Positions 21,049 through 29,332 of a stretch of DNA of 64,000 nucleotides are shown here, piece by piece. Made by a program: the position numbers and the translations under genes. The notes below the pieces were generated by a model. It worked only from the letters and a program-made list of their open reading frames with translations, searched no databases and was not told where the DNA came from. Each line of letters opens with the position of its first letter. Positions within the stretch are counted from its first letter, which is position 1. The stretch lies in the IMG/VR virus record IMGVR_UViG_3300045941_000223, positions 1 through 64,000 of that record, one strand, 5' to 3'. The stretch comes from a virus.

Positions 21049-23304
21049 ATGCCGATGAAGCCAAAGGATGGCGAGAGCCGATCGGATTTTCTCAGCCGCT
21101 GCGTCCCCGAGATGATGGGTGACGGGAAGCGCGAGAAGGATCAGGCGGTCGCAGCCTGCATCAGCATGTACGGGCAGAAGGGATACCTCGAAGCGGGCGG
21201 GCACTGTGAGCCAGAGCCCGGCGAGGACTACAACGATTTCATCGAACGCTGCATCGATGAAGGTGGCGACGAAGAAGAGTGCCACCTGATCTGGGAAGAC
21301 GAGGGCGAGAAGTCCGCCAGCGGCCGTCGCCTCAAGCACAAGACGCACGCGTCGCCGAGCGAGAGCGGGATGATGTTCATCCTGAGCGACGACACGCCCG
21401 ATCGGATGGGCGACGTGATCGTGGCCGAGGGCTGGGATCTTACGAACTTTCGAAAAAATCCCGTGGCTCTCTTCAATCACAATCCGGATTTTGTGATCGG
21501 CATGTGGAAGTCGTTGTGGATCGAAGGCAATTCTCTGCGCGGGCATCTGCAGCTCGCGCCCGAGGGAACCTCCGCTCGCATCGACGAGATCCGCAAGCTG
21601 GTCGATGCAGGAATCTTGCGTGCCACTTCGGTCGGCTTCCGTCCGATCGACAGTGAACCGCGCAAGTCGTCGGAGCCGATGGGCGGCATCACCTACAAGC
21701 GTTGCGAGCTGATCGAGACCTCACTGGTCGCGGTGCCAGCCAACCCCAACGCTCTGGCGGTCGCCAAGTCACTCCGCGTTTCGTCCGGGACGATCGATCT
21801 CGTTTTTGCCAAGCACGGCAAGGGAAACGGGAACGCTCGCCGGGGCGCTCACGGCAAGCACGCCGACACGTCTCGAAGTGGAAAGTCCAAAGCCATGACT
21901 ACACTGGCGCAACGCGTCACAGACGCACAGGCCCGGTTGCTGAACTTGCGTGACCAGCTCACCGAGCATCTGAAGTCCGTCGATGACACTGCCGTCACCG
22001 ACGAGCAGATCACGCTCACCAACGAACTCAATGCCAAGATCACGCAGGAAGAGAAGGGGCTTGGCGCTCTGCGTGACGCCGAAGCGAGGCTGGCCAGCGC
22101 GGCCAACAACGCCAGCGGCGGCGGCGACGGCGGTAACGGTGGCGGCACCGTCGTGAAGAATGGCGGCAGCGTCGATACCGCCAAGCGGCCGTTCGGCCTG
22201 CCGGTGCGCAAGATGGACCCGCTCGAATATCTCGTTCGCGCGGGCACCGTGCGCTATATGTCGAAGGTCACCGGCGACAGCATCGACGTTTGCCGACAGA
22301 AGATTTACGGCAACGACGAAGCCACCAAGGTGATCGTCGATTACTGCGCCAAGGCGGCAAGCGCTCCAGCGTTGACCACGGTTGCGGGCTGGGCGGCCGA
22401 GCTGGTCCAGCAGGTCAACGCGTCGTTCATGGAAACCCTGCAGCCGCAGGCGGTGTTTCCGCAGTTGTCGGCACTCGGCATGTCGCTGAGCTTCGGGCGC
22501 AACGGTCGCATCGCCGTTCCGACTCGGGCGGCGACGCCGACCATCGCGGGATCGTTCGTCGGTGAAGGTCAGCCGATCCCGGTCCGTCAGGCCGCATTCT
22601 CGTCGGTGCTCTTGACCCCCAAGAAAATGGCCGTGATCACCAGTTGGTCCAGAGAGATTGACGAGCATTCGGTGCCCGCGATCGAGGGCTTGCTGCGCAA
22701 CGCGATCCAAGAGGACACCGCGGTGTCGATCGACTCGGTGCTGCTCGACAGCAACGCGGCGACCGCCATCCGTCCGGCTGGCATTCGCAACGGCGTGGTC
22801 GGTCTCACGCCGACCGCGGGCGGCGGGTTCGCCGCACTGGTGGGCGATATCAAGCAGCTCACCGGCGCACTGCTGACGGCCACCAACGGCAACATCCGCA
22901 ACATGGCCTTCATCATGAACCCGCAGCAGGCGCTGAGCATCAGCCTGATCCAGCCACCAGTCCCGGGCGGGCTGTTCCCGTTTGCCGACGAAGTGGCGGC
23001 CGGGCGGTTGCGCGGTGCCAAGCTGATCACGTCCGGCACCGTGCCGGTCTCCACCGTGATCTGCATCGACGCTGCGGACTTCGTGGTGGTCGGAGGCGAA
23101 GCCCCTCGCTTCGAGATCAGCGATCAGGCGACGCTTCATATGGAGGATACGACTCCGCTGCCGATCGTCGCGGGCACCACCGCTGCCGATCCGACGCGTT
23201 CGTTGTGGCAGACGGATTCGCTCGCTCTGAGGCTCATCCTTCCTCTGAATTGGGCTCTCAGGCGCACCGGCACCGTCTCTTGGCTCACCGCGGTCACGTG
23301 GTGA
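21049..23304 (+). CDS. Prohead protease fused to major capsid protein
   Basis: 751 residues. Residues 1-85 carry two DF(L/I)xRC motifs (SDFLSRC, NDFIERC). Residues about 95-260 are an HK97-type (S78) prohead protease with DRMGDVIVAEGW, His144 (FNHN) and Ser194 (ATSVGF). An Ala/Gln helical delta-like region follows (about 285-350), and from about 384 an HK97-fold major capsid protein with GRIAVPTRAATPTIAGSFVG and a typical C-terminal WQTDSLALRLILPLNWALRR. Protease and shell in one chain must be separated by self-cleavage. AGGAG precedes the ATG. Confidence 0.9.
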   Translation: MPMKPKDGESRSDFLSRCVPEMMGDGKREKDQAVAACISMYGQKGYLEAGGHCEPEPGEDYNDFIERCIDEGGDEEECHLIWEDEGEKSASGRRLKHKTHASPSESGMMFILSDDTPDRMGDVIVAEGWDLTNFRKNPVALFNHNPDFVIGMWKSLWIEGNSLRGHLQLAPEGTSARIDEIRKLVDAGILRATSVGFRPIDSEPRKSSEPMGGITYKRCELIETSLVAVPANPNALAVAKSLRVSSGTIDLVFAKHGKGNGNARRGAHGKHADTSRSGKSKAMTTLAQRVTDAQARLLNLRDQLTEHLKSVDDTAVTDEQITLTNELNAKITQEEKGLGALRDAEARLASAANNASGGGDGGNGGGTVVKNGGSVDTAKRPFGLPVRKMDPLEYLVRAGTVRYMSKVTGDSIDVCRQKIYGNDEATKVIVDYCAKAASAPALTTVAGWAAELVQQVNASFMETLQPQAVFPQLSALGMSLSFGRNGRIAVPTRAATPTIAGSFVGEGQPIPVRQAAFSSVLLTPKKMAVITSWSREIDEHSVPAIEGLLRNAIQEDTAVSIDSVLLDSNAATAIRPAGIRNGVVGLTPTAGGGFAALVGDIKQLTGALLTATNGNIRNMAFIMNPQQALSISLIQPPVPGGLFPFADEVAAGRLRGAKLITSGTVPVSTVICIDAADFVVVGGEAPRFEISDQATLHMEDTTPLPIVAGTTAADPTRSLWQTDSLALRLILPLNWALRRTGTVSWLTAVTW

Positions 23305-23378
23305 TTTGGCAAACGGTTTGGCAAACGGAACATTTTGTTCGCGTTTGTTCGCTTTGCGTACAGCTCCGTGTGCCAAAT
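23304..23378 (+). repeat. Tandem 12-mer and long inverted repeat after the capsid gene
   Basis: TTTGGCAAACGG occurs twice in perfect tandem (23305-23328). ATTTGGCAAACGG (23304-23316) pairs with CCGTGTGCCAAAT (23366-23378) at 12 of 13 positions, and GAACATTTTGTTC (23328-23340) is a perfect inverted repeat in the loop. It lies between the capsid stop and the next gene, where messenger processing or partial termination could set the high capsid yield. Confidence 0.5.
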
Positions 23379-23415
23379 CTGATCTGAACTTCGAACGATC
23401 GGAAAGGAGATCATC

Positions 23416-23700
23416 ATGGCCGATCAAGCAGAGACCGCGGCGAGGAAAGTCATCGCGGAAAACAAGGCAGCCCGCACAGCGGCGGTGAAGGAGGGCAACC
23501 CGGCAGAGGGGAGCACGCCGACGCCGACGCAGGAAGAGAACGATCTCGCCAAGCTCGGCGTGGTCGTTGATCCGAAGGCCGACGACGGTTCCGGACCGGA
23601 GATGCAGATGCAGATGGTCCGGCGGACAGTCGAGGCCAAGCCAGCGCAGGCTGGCTACGCCACCCGCAGCGTCGCACCAGCTTCAAAGCCGAAGGAATGA
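23416..23700 (+). CDS. Small protein between capsid and portal
   Basis: 94 residues with an Ala/Lys/Glu helix (ETAARKVIAENKAARTAAVK), a Thr/Pro linker and a disordered C-terminus. Strong ribosome site AAAGGAGAT. Overlaps the portal start (ATGA). Could be a decoration or scaffold-like protein; no motif decides. Confidence 0.5.
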   Translation: MADQAETAARKVIAENKAARTAAVKEGNPAEGSTPTPTQEENDLAKLGVVVDPKADDGSGPEMQMQMVRRTVEAKPAQAGYATRSVAPASKPKE

Positions 23701-25157
23701 GCAGAGTTCGTAGGCTCATATCTCGTCTCGGCGGCGCGTTGGTTCAGCGCGCCGCCGAAGGCGAATATCGCCCCGGTCCGTACCATCTTCCGGTCACGGG
23801 CGGCTGGCTCAGCGCCGAGGCCGGTCAGTACTGGAATTGGTGGCAGAACGGATACGATGTCGAAAGCCGATCGAGTCAGTCGGCCATGGTCGAGGCGTGC
23901 GTCTCGGCCTACGCACAGACCGTTGCAATGTGCCCGGGGGATCACTGGCGCGCGAACACCAAGGGCGGACGCGACCGGATCATCAACTCGTCGCTCTCGC
24001 GCGTGCTGCGCAAGCCGAACTACTACCAGAGCATGAGCGACTTCATGCTCAATGCCACCCGCTCGCTCTATCTCGACGGCAATGCCTATGCGCTGGCGGT
24101 GCGCAATGATCGCTACGAGATCGTCGAATTGCACCTGATGGACCCGCGCCAGTCCACTCCGATGGTCGCGCGCCAGACCGGCGATGTGTTCTATCGCTTG
24201 GGCGGCAATGACGTGATCGATTACCGGCTCGGCTATCAGCTCGGTTACGAAGAGACGCTGGTGCCGATGCGCGACGTGCTGCACATCCGGCTGCACAGCG
24301 GCAAACGGCATCCGCGCCCGTTGTTGGGCGAGTCGCCATTGACTGCGGCGCTGGCCGATCTGGCGGCATCGTCGGCGATCCTCGATCAGCAGATCCAGTT
24401 CTACATGAACCAAGCGCGGCCGAGCGCCGTGCTGTCCACCGATCTGGTGCTCTCGCCCGAGCAGACGGCGGCGCTGCGGGATCGCTGGAACGAGCAGGCC
24501 AAGGGGCTGTGCTCCGGTGGCGTTCCGATCCTGACCGCCGGGCTGAAGGTGCAGCCGTGGGGGCAGAGCCCGAAGGACTCCGAGCTGGCGGAAGTGATGA
24601 AGCTGACCGATCAGAAGATCGCGCTCGCCTTCCGCGTTCCGTTGCAGATCCTTGGGCTCGGCGGACCGGCATCGTCCACCGAGATGATGATGCAATCGTG
24701 GATCGCCACCGGTCTCGGCTTTGCGCTGAACCACATCGAGGAATCATTCGGCCTGCTGTTCGAGTTGCGCGGTCAGCCCGACGAGTACGTGGAGTTCGAT
24801 ACCGCAGCATTGCTGCGCACCGCCTTCAAGGATCGCATCGACGCGCTGGTGCGCGGTGTGCAGGGCGGCGTCATGGCTCCGAACGAGGCCCGAAATCTCG
24901 AAGGCTACGATTCCGTACCGCATGGATCGGAGCCGAGAGTGCAGCAGCAGGTTGTCCCGCTTTCGGCTGCGGCAGCAATTCCTGCCGCGCCGCCGTCACC
25001 CGGACAGCCGTCGTCTGCTGCGCAGAAGATCACCGAAGAGAAGCCCGAACCCAAGCCCGAGCCGAAACCGGCGAAGGACTATGCAAATGACCTCCAACGG
25101 GAAATCCGAAACATTCGGTCAGCCGCCGAGCGAATCGCACGCCGACGTACTGCTTGA
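23697..25157 (+). CDS. Portal protein (HK97 family)
   Basis: 486 residues; forms the dodecameric ring at one head vertex through which DNA passes and to which the neck binds. Recognised by the early WWQNGYDVES and ACVSAYAQTVA segments, LYLDGNAYALAVRN, the DVLHIR strand, and the long helix with ALAFRVPLQILGL. The C-terminal 70 residues are Pro/Glu/Lys-rich and disordered and contain no MuF domain. The next gene begins inside its last 71 bases. Confidence 0.9.
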   Translation: MSRVRRLISRLGGALVQRAAEGEYRPGPYHLPVTGGWLSAEAGQYWNWWQNGYDVESRSSQSAMVEACVSAYAQTVAMCPGDHWRANTKGGRDRIINSSLSRVLRKPNYYQSMSDFMLNATRSLYLDGNAYALAVRNDRYEIVELHLMDPRQSTPMVARQTGDVFYRLGGNDVIDYRLGYQLGYEETLVPMRDVLHIRLHSGKRHPRPLLGESPLTAALADLAASSAILDQQIQFYMNQARPSAVLSTDLVLSPEQTAALRDRWNEQAKGLCSGGVPILTAGLKVQPWGQSPKDSELAEVMKLTDQKIALAFRVPLQILGLGGPASSTEMMMQSWIATGLGFALNHIEESFGLLFELRGQPDEYVEFDTAALLRTAFKDRIDALVRGVQGGVMAPNEARNLEGYDSVPHGSEPRVQQQVVPLSAAAAIPAAPPSPGQPSSAAQKITEEKPEPKPEPKPAKDYANDLQREIRNIRSAAERIARRRTA

Positions 25158-26682
25158 TGCGTGGCGCGAGGCGCTGGCTGGCATCCTCGAAGAAGAGCGG
25201 CGCGAGTGGCGTCGCGAACGCGAGCTGATCGAAGAGCAGTCGCGGCGGATGATCGCCGAGCTGCGCATTGAATTCACCGCCCTGCATTCGAACTTCGTCA
25301 GCGGCGTCACCGAGCTGATGAAGTCGGTGCGCGACGGTATCGATGGACAACCGGGGGCGGCAGGTGCGGAAGGTCCGGCAGGACCGGAAGGACCGGCGGG
25401 AGCTGCGGGGGAGAGGGGCCCGGCTGGCGAGCGCGGCGACGCTGGCCCGCCGGGTCTTCCCGGCGAGAAAGGCGACAAGGGTGAGCCCGGCGAGATCGGT
25501 GAGCAGGGAGAGCCCGGTGAGTGGGGTGAGAAGGGCGAGCCCGGCGCAACCGGCGAGAAGGGATTGCCCGGTGAGAAGGGCGAGCGTGGCGACAAGGGCG
25601 AGCGCGGCGACAAGGGCGATCGTGGCGACCCCGGGCCGCAGGGTCTGGTCGGCCTGATCGGCGCAGTCGGCGAGCGCGGCGAGCGCGGTGACAGAGGCGA
25701 GAAGGGCGAACTCGGTCCGCAGGGCGTGCGCGGCGAGCGCGGCGAGAAGGGTGAGAAAGGCGAGAAGGGTGTGCAAGGTGCGCCCGGTATGCCCGGGGTG
25801 CGCGGCGACAAAGGCGAGCGCGGCGAGAAGGGTCTGCCCGGCGACAAGGGCGAGAATGGTCTGAACGGCGTCGGCGAGAAGGGCGAGCGCGGCGAACGTG
25901 GCGAGAAGGGCGAGCGCGGCGATATCGGTGCGCAGGGCCCGGTCGGACTGATCGGCACCAAGGGTGATCCGGGTGAGCGTGGCGAGAAGGGCGAGAAAGG
26001 CGACCGTGGCGATGTCGGTCTGCAGGGCCTGATCGGTCCGATCGGCACCAAGGGCGACAAGGGCGAGCGCGGCGAGAAGGGTGATCCGGGCCCGCGTGGT
26101 GAGCATGGCCAGCGCGGTGAGAAGGGTGAGCGTGGCGAGCAGGGCATCCGCGGCGAGCGCGGCGAGCTGCCGCCGGTGCGCGAATTCAAGTCCGGGCAGG
26201 TGACCTATCGCGGCGAGTGCATCACGCACGCGGGCGCGACGTGGCAGGCTCGCAAGGATACCGGTGCCTGTCCGCCGCATGCCGACTTCGTCTGTCTGGC
26301 ACTGGCCGGGCTCGACGGCGCGAGCCCCGAGATCCGCGGCACCTATTCCGATGAGATCGCCGACTACAAGCGGCTCGATATCGTGGTGCTCAATGGCGGC
26401 TCGTTCATCGCCCGCAAGGATCGCCCCGGGCCGTGCCCGGGTCCGGACTGGCAACTGATTGCCCGGCAGGGCCAGCGTGGCGACAGGGGCGAGAAGGGCG
26501 AGCGCGGTCAGGTCGGACCGGTCGGCGCGATGGGCGTGGCCGGGAAGGATGCCCCGGCCGTCACCGGCTGGCAGCTCGACCGCAAGACCTTCACCGCCAC
26601 CCCGGTGATGAGCGACGGCAGCCCCGGACCGCGGCTGGAGCTGCGGGCGCTGTTCGAGGAATTCGAGACCGAGATCCGATGA
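25087..26682 (+). CDS. Long collagen-like head protein with sugar-binding end
   Basis: 531 residues. A helical start (about 15-80; EEERREWRRERELIEEQSRR) may trimerise it. Residues 84-361 are about 92 Gly-X-Y triplets rich in GEKGER and GDKG, with one interruption (NGVGEK). Then come two Trp/Cys modules like CBM5/12 chitin-binding repeats (TYRGECITHAGATWQARKDT; RLDIVVLNGGSFIARKD), a short second collagen stretch and a C-terminal strand pair. Of the two possible starts, 25087 has better spacing to AAGGA than 25081. Placement between portal and neck genes suggests a head- or neck-anchored fibre. Confidence 0.75.
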   Translation: MTSNGKSETFGQPPSESHADVLLDAWREALAGILEEERREWRRERELIEEQSRRMIAELRIEFTALHSNFVSGVTELMKSVRDGIDGQPGAAGAEGPAGPEGPAGAAGERGPAGERGDAGPPGLPGEKGDKGEPGEIGEQGEPGEWGEKGEPGATGEKGLPGEKGERGDKGERGDKGDRGDPGPQGLVGLIGAVGERGERGDRGEKGELGPQGVRGERGEKGEKGEKGVQGAPGMPGVRGDKGERGEKGLPGDKGENGLNGVGEKGERGERGEKGERGDIGAQGPVGLIGTKGDPGERGEKGEKGDRGDVGLQGLIGPIGTKGDKGERGEKGDPGPRGEHGQRGEKGERGEQGIRGERGELPPVREFKSGQVTYRGECITHAGATWQARKDTGACPPHADFVCLALAGLDGASPEIRGTYSDEIADYKRLDIVVLNGGSFIARKDRPGPCPGPDWQLIARQGQRGDRGEKGERGQVGPVGAMGVAGKDAPAVTGWQLDRKTFTATPVMSDGSPGPRLELRALFEEFETEIR

Positions 26683-26813
26683 CAATCCCGTTGGGTCGTG
26701 GGCGGCTGAACATCCGGCGCGAGACCGCGACCGTGATGTTCTCCGAACGGTATGGGCTGGTACCGAGCATCGTCGTTCTCGGCTTCCGGTTCACTTGGCG
26801 AAAGAAGCGCTGA
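26679..26813 (+). CDS. Tiny basic protein
   Basis: 44 residues: MTIPLGRGRLNIRRETATVM then a hydrophobic segment and a WRKKR end. ATGA overlap with the collagen gene and TGATG overlap with the connector gene mark it as translated. Function unknown. Confidence 0.45.
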   Translation: MTIPLGRGRLNIRRETATVMFSERYGLVPSIVVLGFRFTWRKKR

Positions 26814-27466
26814 TGGCCGACGTAACCGTCAAGATCCTGCAGGCGGCCAGCTCCTACGCGTTCATGACGCTGGAAGAGGCCAAGACCTTTCTCGGCATTC
26901 CGGCGGTCGATACCAGCGGCGACGCCCAGCTCCAGATGCTGATCGACCAGCAGTCGGCGTGGCTCGCCACCGAGGCCAACCGGCAATTCGCCTACGAGCA
27001 CGTGCGCGAGACGTGGCGCTGGATCGATTGCCCGCCGCAGAGCCCGCGCATCTATCTCACGCACTGGCCGGTCAAGGAGGACGATATCGAGAGCGTCGAG
27101 TCGCCGGAAGGCGTGGTGCTCGATCCCAGCATGTACGAGATCGAGGAAGAGAGCGGCAAGATCACCATCCTCGACGGCATGTGGGAATCGCCGACCGTTA
27201 TCACCTATTGGGGCGGATATCTGCTGCCGATCGAGGCCCCGGCGGCACTCAAGCAAGCGCTCGGCATCGCGCTGCGCAGCGCCCGCACCGAAGCCGCGCA
27301 GGCCGCGGTCGCCGGTATCCGCTCGCTCAGCCACAAGGAAGCGCGGGTGATGTTCTTCGACCCGAACGCCCGTGGCGGCAGTGGGGCGACCGGCGGCGGC
27401 TTGACCACGCAGCAGATGAGTTCAGTGAAGAGCCTGCTCAGCCACTACATGCGGTATCCGGTCTGA
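26813..27466 (+). CDS. Head-tail connector (gp6-like)
   Basis: 217 residues. The N-terminal helices (SSYAFMTLEEAKTFLGIP, then QLQMLIDQQSAWLATEANRQ) match gp6/gp15-type connectors that sit below the portal. The middle has a beta element with WRWIDCPPQSPRIYL and a central helix (PAALKQALGIALRSAR). Order portal, connector, neck, sheath supports the call. Confidence 0.7.
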   Translation: MADVTVKILQAASSYAFMTLEEAKTFLGIPAVDTSGDAQLQMLIDQQSAWLATEANRQFAYEHVRETWRWIDCPPQSPRIYLTHWPVKEDDIESVESPEGVVLDPSMYEIEEESGKITILDGMWESPTVITYWGGYLLPIEAPAALKQALGIALRSARTEAAQAAVAGIRSLSHKEARVMFFDPNARGGSGATGGGLTTQQMSSVKSLLSHYMRYPV

Positions 27467-27927
27467 TGGCTGACGGCATCCCGGTCCCGGGCATTCTGAT
27501 CGTGGTCGATAACGCTCCGGTCGGCGAGCAGGTCACCGACCTGATCAACTACCTGAACTATGAATTGCCGGAAGGCATCGTGCGCGAAATGCGGACGTGG
27601 GAAACCGAGGACATGAACCGGCAGTATCCGAACTCGGAAATGTTGGCCGGGCAGGAAGCCTCAGTCCCGGTCCTGACGCCGCGGATGGCGAGCGTCGGTC
27701 ATGGGGAAACGGGAGGCGGGGATTTCGTTCCGCCCCGCCAATATCAGACGCGCGTCTGGCCGCGCTCGCGCAAGGACTTATTGCGGGCCCGCGGCAGCAA
27801 GTTCCGCCCACGTGTCCGCCAGCGCGTTGGCATACGCCGACCGATCCTGCGACCGCAGATGTGGGACATGCTGGTCGATCGCATGCGGACATTGCTCAGC
27901 AAGACGATTGATCTCGCATGGCGGTAG
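27466..27927 (+). CDS. Neck-region protein
   Basis: 153 residues; begins MADGIPVPGILIVVDNAPVG with a strand-like start and ends in an Arg-rich helical part (RGSKFRPRVRQRVGIRRPIL). TGATG junction with the connector. Position predicts a neck or head-completion protein; no family motif recognised. Confidence 0.45.
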   Translation: MADGIPVPGILIVVDNAPVGEQVTDLINYLNYELPEGIVREMRTWETEDMNRQYPNSEMLAGQEASVPVLTPRMASVGHGETGGGDFVPPRQYQTRVWPRSRKDLLRARGSKFRPRVRQRVGIRRPILRPQMWDMLVDRMRTLLSKTIDLAWR

Positions 27928-28280
27928 ATTTCGGAACGCTGATCTATGCGCCCAATTTCGATATGTGGGCGATCCCGGTGACGTTCTATCCGATCGTCTC
28001 GATCCCACTGCAGGGCAGCTACGCCGCCCGCGGGATCTTCGACACCCGGCAGCTCGACGTGCTGGCGCTCGACGGATCGATCGTGTCGGAGCAGCGCACC
28101 ATCCTCGATATCCTGAACTCGGAATTCTCCGTCATCCCGATGCAGGGCGACCGAGTCGATATCCCGACCGACAGTAATCACCAAGTCCACGGCATGTTCG
28201 AGATCACCGACGCGTCCTACAACGCAGGCGGCGAAACCACGCTCACGCTGAAGGAAGTGATGGTTCGCCAGTCGCCGTGA
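27918..28280 (+). CDS. Head-closure-like protein
   Basis: 120 residues, beta-rich. FDTRQLDVLALDGSIVSEQR and MQGDRVDIPTDSN followed by FEITDASYNAGGETTLTLKE resemble the small barrel of gpFII/gp16-type head-closure proteins that plug the connector after packaging. Overlaps both neighbours. Confidence 0.6.
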   Translation: MAVDFGTLIYAPNFDMWAIPVTFYPIVSIPLQGSYAARGIFDTRQLDVLALDGSIVSEQRTILDILNSEFSVIPMQGDRVDIPTDSNHQVHGMFEITDASYNAGGETTLTLKEVMVRQSP

Positions 28281-28981
28281 GCATCAGCGACGATCAGAGC
28301 TACACGTTGATTCTGCGCGACGTGTTGTTCGCCAAGGTCGCGGTGTTGCCGCCGTTCGCCACCTTCACCAAGCGGCGCACCAAGATGGTGCCGGTGCAGC
28401 CGCATCTGCTGCCCTATCTCGGGGTCTACATCATCGACGAGAGCATGGTGCCGGACGGCGACTTCAACGCCGGGAACATCCGCTTCAATCACACCGCGCG
28501 CATCGGCTTCTCGGTGATCATGGCCAACAATGATCAGGTCGTTCTCGAAACCAAACTGGATGCTGCTTTTTGGGCGATCATGAATGGTGTCTGGAAAGAC
28601 CCGTGGCTCACCAACATGCTCGACACCACGCGCTACGGGCAGACGCATCCGAGCAATCCCGACAACACCCGGCTTGAAGGCGTCACCCGCGGCAGTCGCA
28701 AGCACGTATTCGGCAACGCCGGTCTGAACAACGAGATGCCGATCGGCGAGCTGCAGTACGACGTTTCGATCTTCTACCGGACCATCTTTGCGCCGGTGAT
28801 CACCGACGATCTGCTCTTGATCCACGTCGAAACCGCGTTCCCGTCCGGCGGCACGCCCGACGAGATCGCCGCGGTCCAGCAGGTCATCGCCAAGTACGAG
28901 TTCTCTCCGATCGGCACCGATTCCGTGGCGCTGGTGGCGGTCGAGCAACCTGACAGCGCCGCGTTCTCAGGCAGCACATAG
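28277..28981 (+). CDS. Tail-terminator-like protein
   Basis: 234 residues. The start SYTLILRDVLFAKVAVLPPF, a strand with LGVYIIDES and the following HTARIGFSVIMANND fit tail-terminator (gpU/gp37-like) proteins, which cap the tail at the neck. Followed by GGAGG of the next gene. Assignment mainly from order and beta/alpha pattern. Confidence 0.5.
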   Translation: MSISDDQSYTLILRDVLFAKVAVLPPFATFTKRRTKMVPVQPHLLPYLGVYIIDESMVPDGDFNAGNIRFNHTARIGFSVIMANNDQVVLETKLDAAFWAIMNGVWKDPWLTNMLDTTRYGQTHPSNPDNTRLEGVTRGSRKHVFGNAGLNNEMPIGELQYDVSIFYRTIFAPVITDDLLLIHVETAFPSGGTPDEIAAVQQVIAKYEFSPIGTDSVALVAVEQPDSAAFSGST

Positions 28982-28992
28982 GAGGCAGCGTC

Positions 28993-29292
28993 ATGCCCGA
29001 GCAGGCACAGGACGAGCACAGCAAGATGGTGCGCGAACGTGAAGTCCGTCGTCGCGAGCGGCTGAAGGAGATGACCCGGGTGAGCCAGATTCAGCGGGTG
29101 AAGGTCATCCCGGCCACCGACGAAATCCGCAAGTACGTGAAGCATCCGACCGGCATCAAGTTCGGCAAGTCGGGACCGGCGGAATGGCCGATGGACGGCT
29201 TCACCCGAAAACGGATTCGGGAGGGCGCGGTCAAGCTCGAAGGCGAACCGGCGAAGGCAGCGGCCGAGAAGCGTGCGCCGCGCGCCAGCTAA
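28993..29292 (+). CDS. Small basic protein before the sheath
   Basis: 99 residues, highly charged. An Arg/Glu-rich helix (KMVREREVRRRERLKEMTR), then KVIPATDEIRKYVKHPTG and an Ala/Lys tail. AGGAGG ribosome site. Position matches short assembly proteins beside contractile-tail sheath genes. Role unknown. Confidence 0.45.
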   Translation: MPEQAQDEHSKMVREREVRRRERLKEMTRVSQIQRVKVIPATDEIRKYVKHPTGIKFGKSGPAEWPMDGFTRKRIREGAVKLEGEPAKAAAEKRAPRAS

Positions 29293-29332
29293 ACGGAACG
29301 GGAAACAAGCACGAATAGAACAGGAGGCATGA

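Noticed and set aside
25030-26685. Long leftward open frames (about 550 and 360 codons) opposite the collagen-like gene
   Set aside because: Repeats of Gly-X-Y codons automatically open the other frames; the products are monotonous SPxSPRSP and ALLATL strings.
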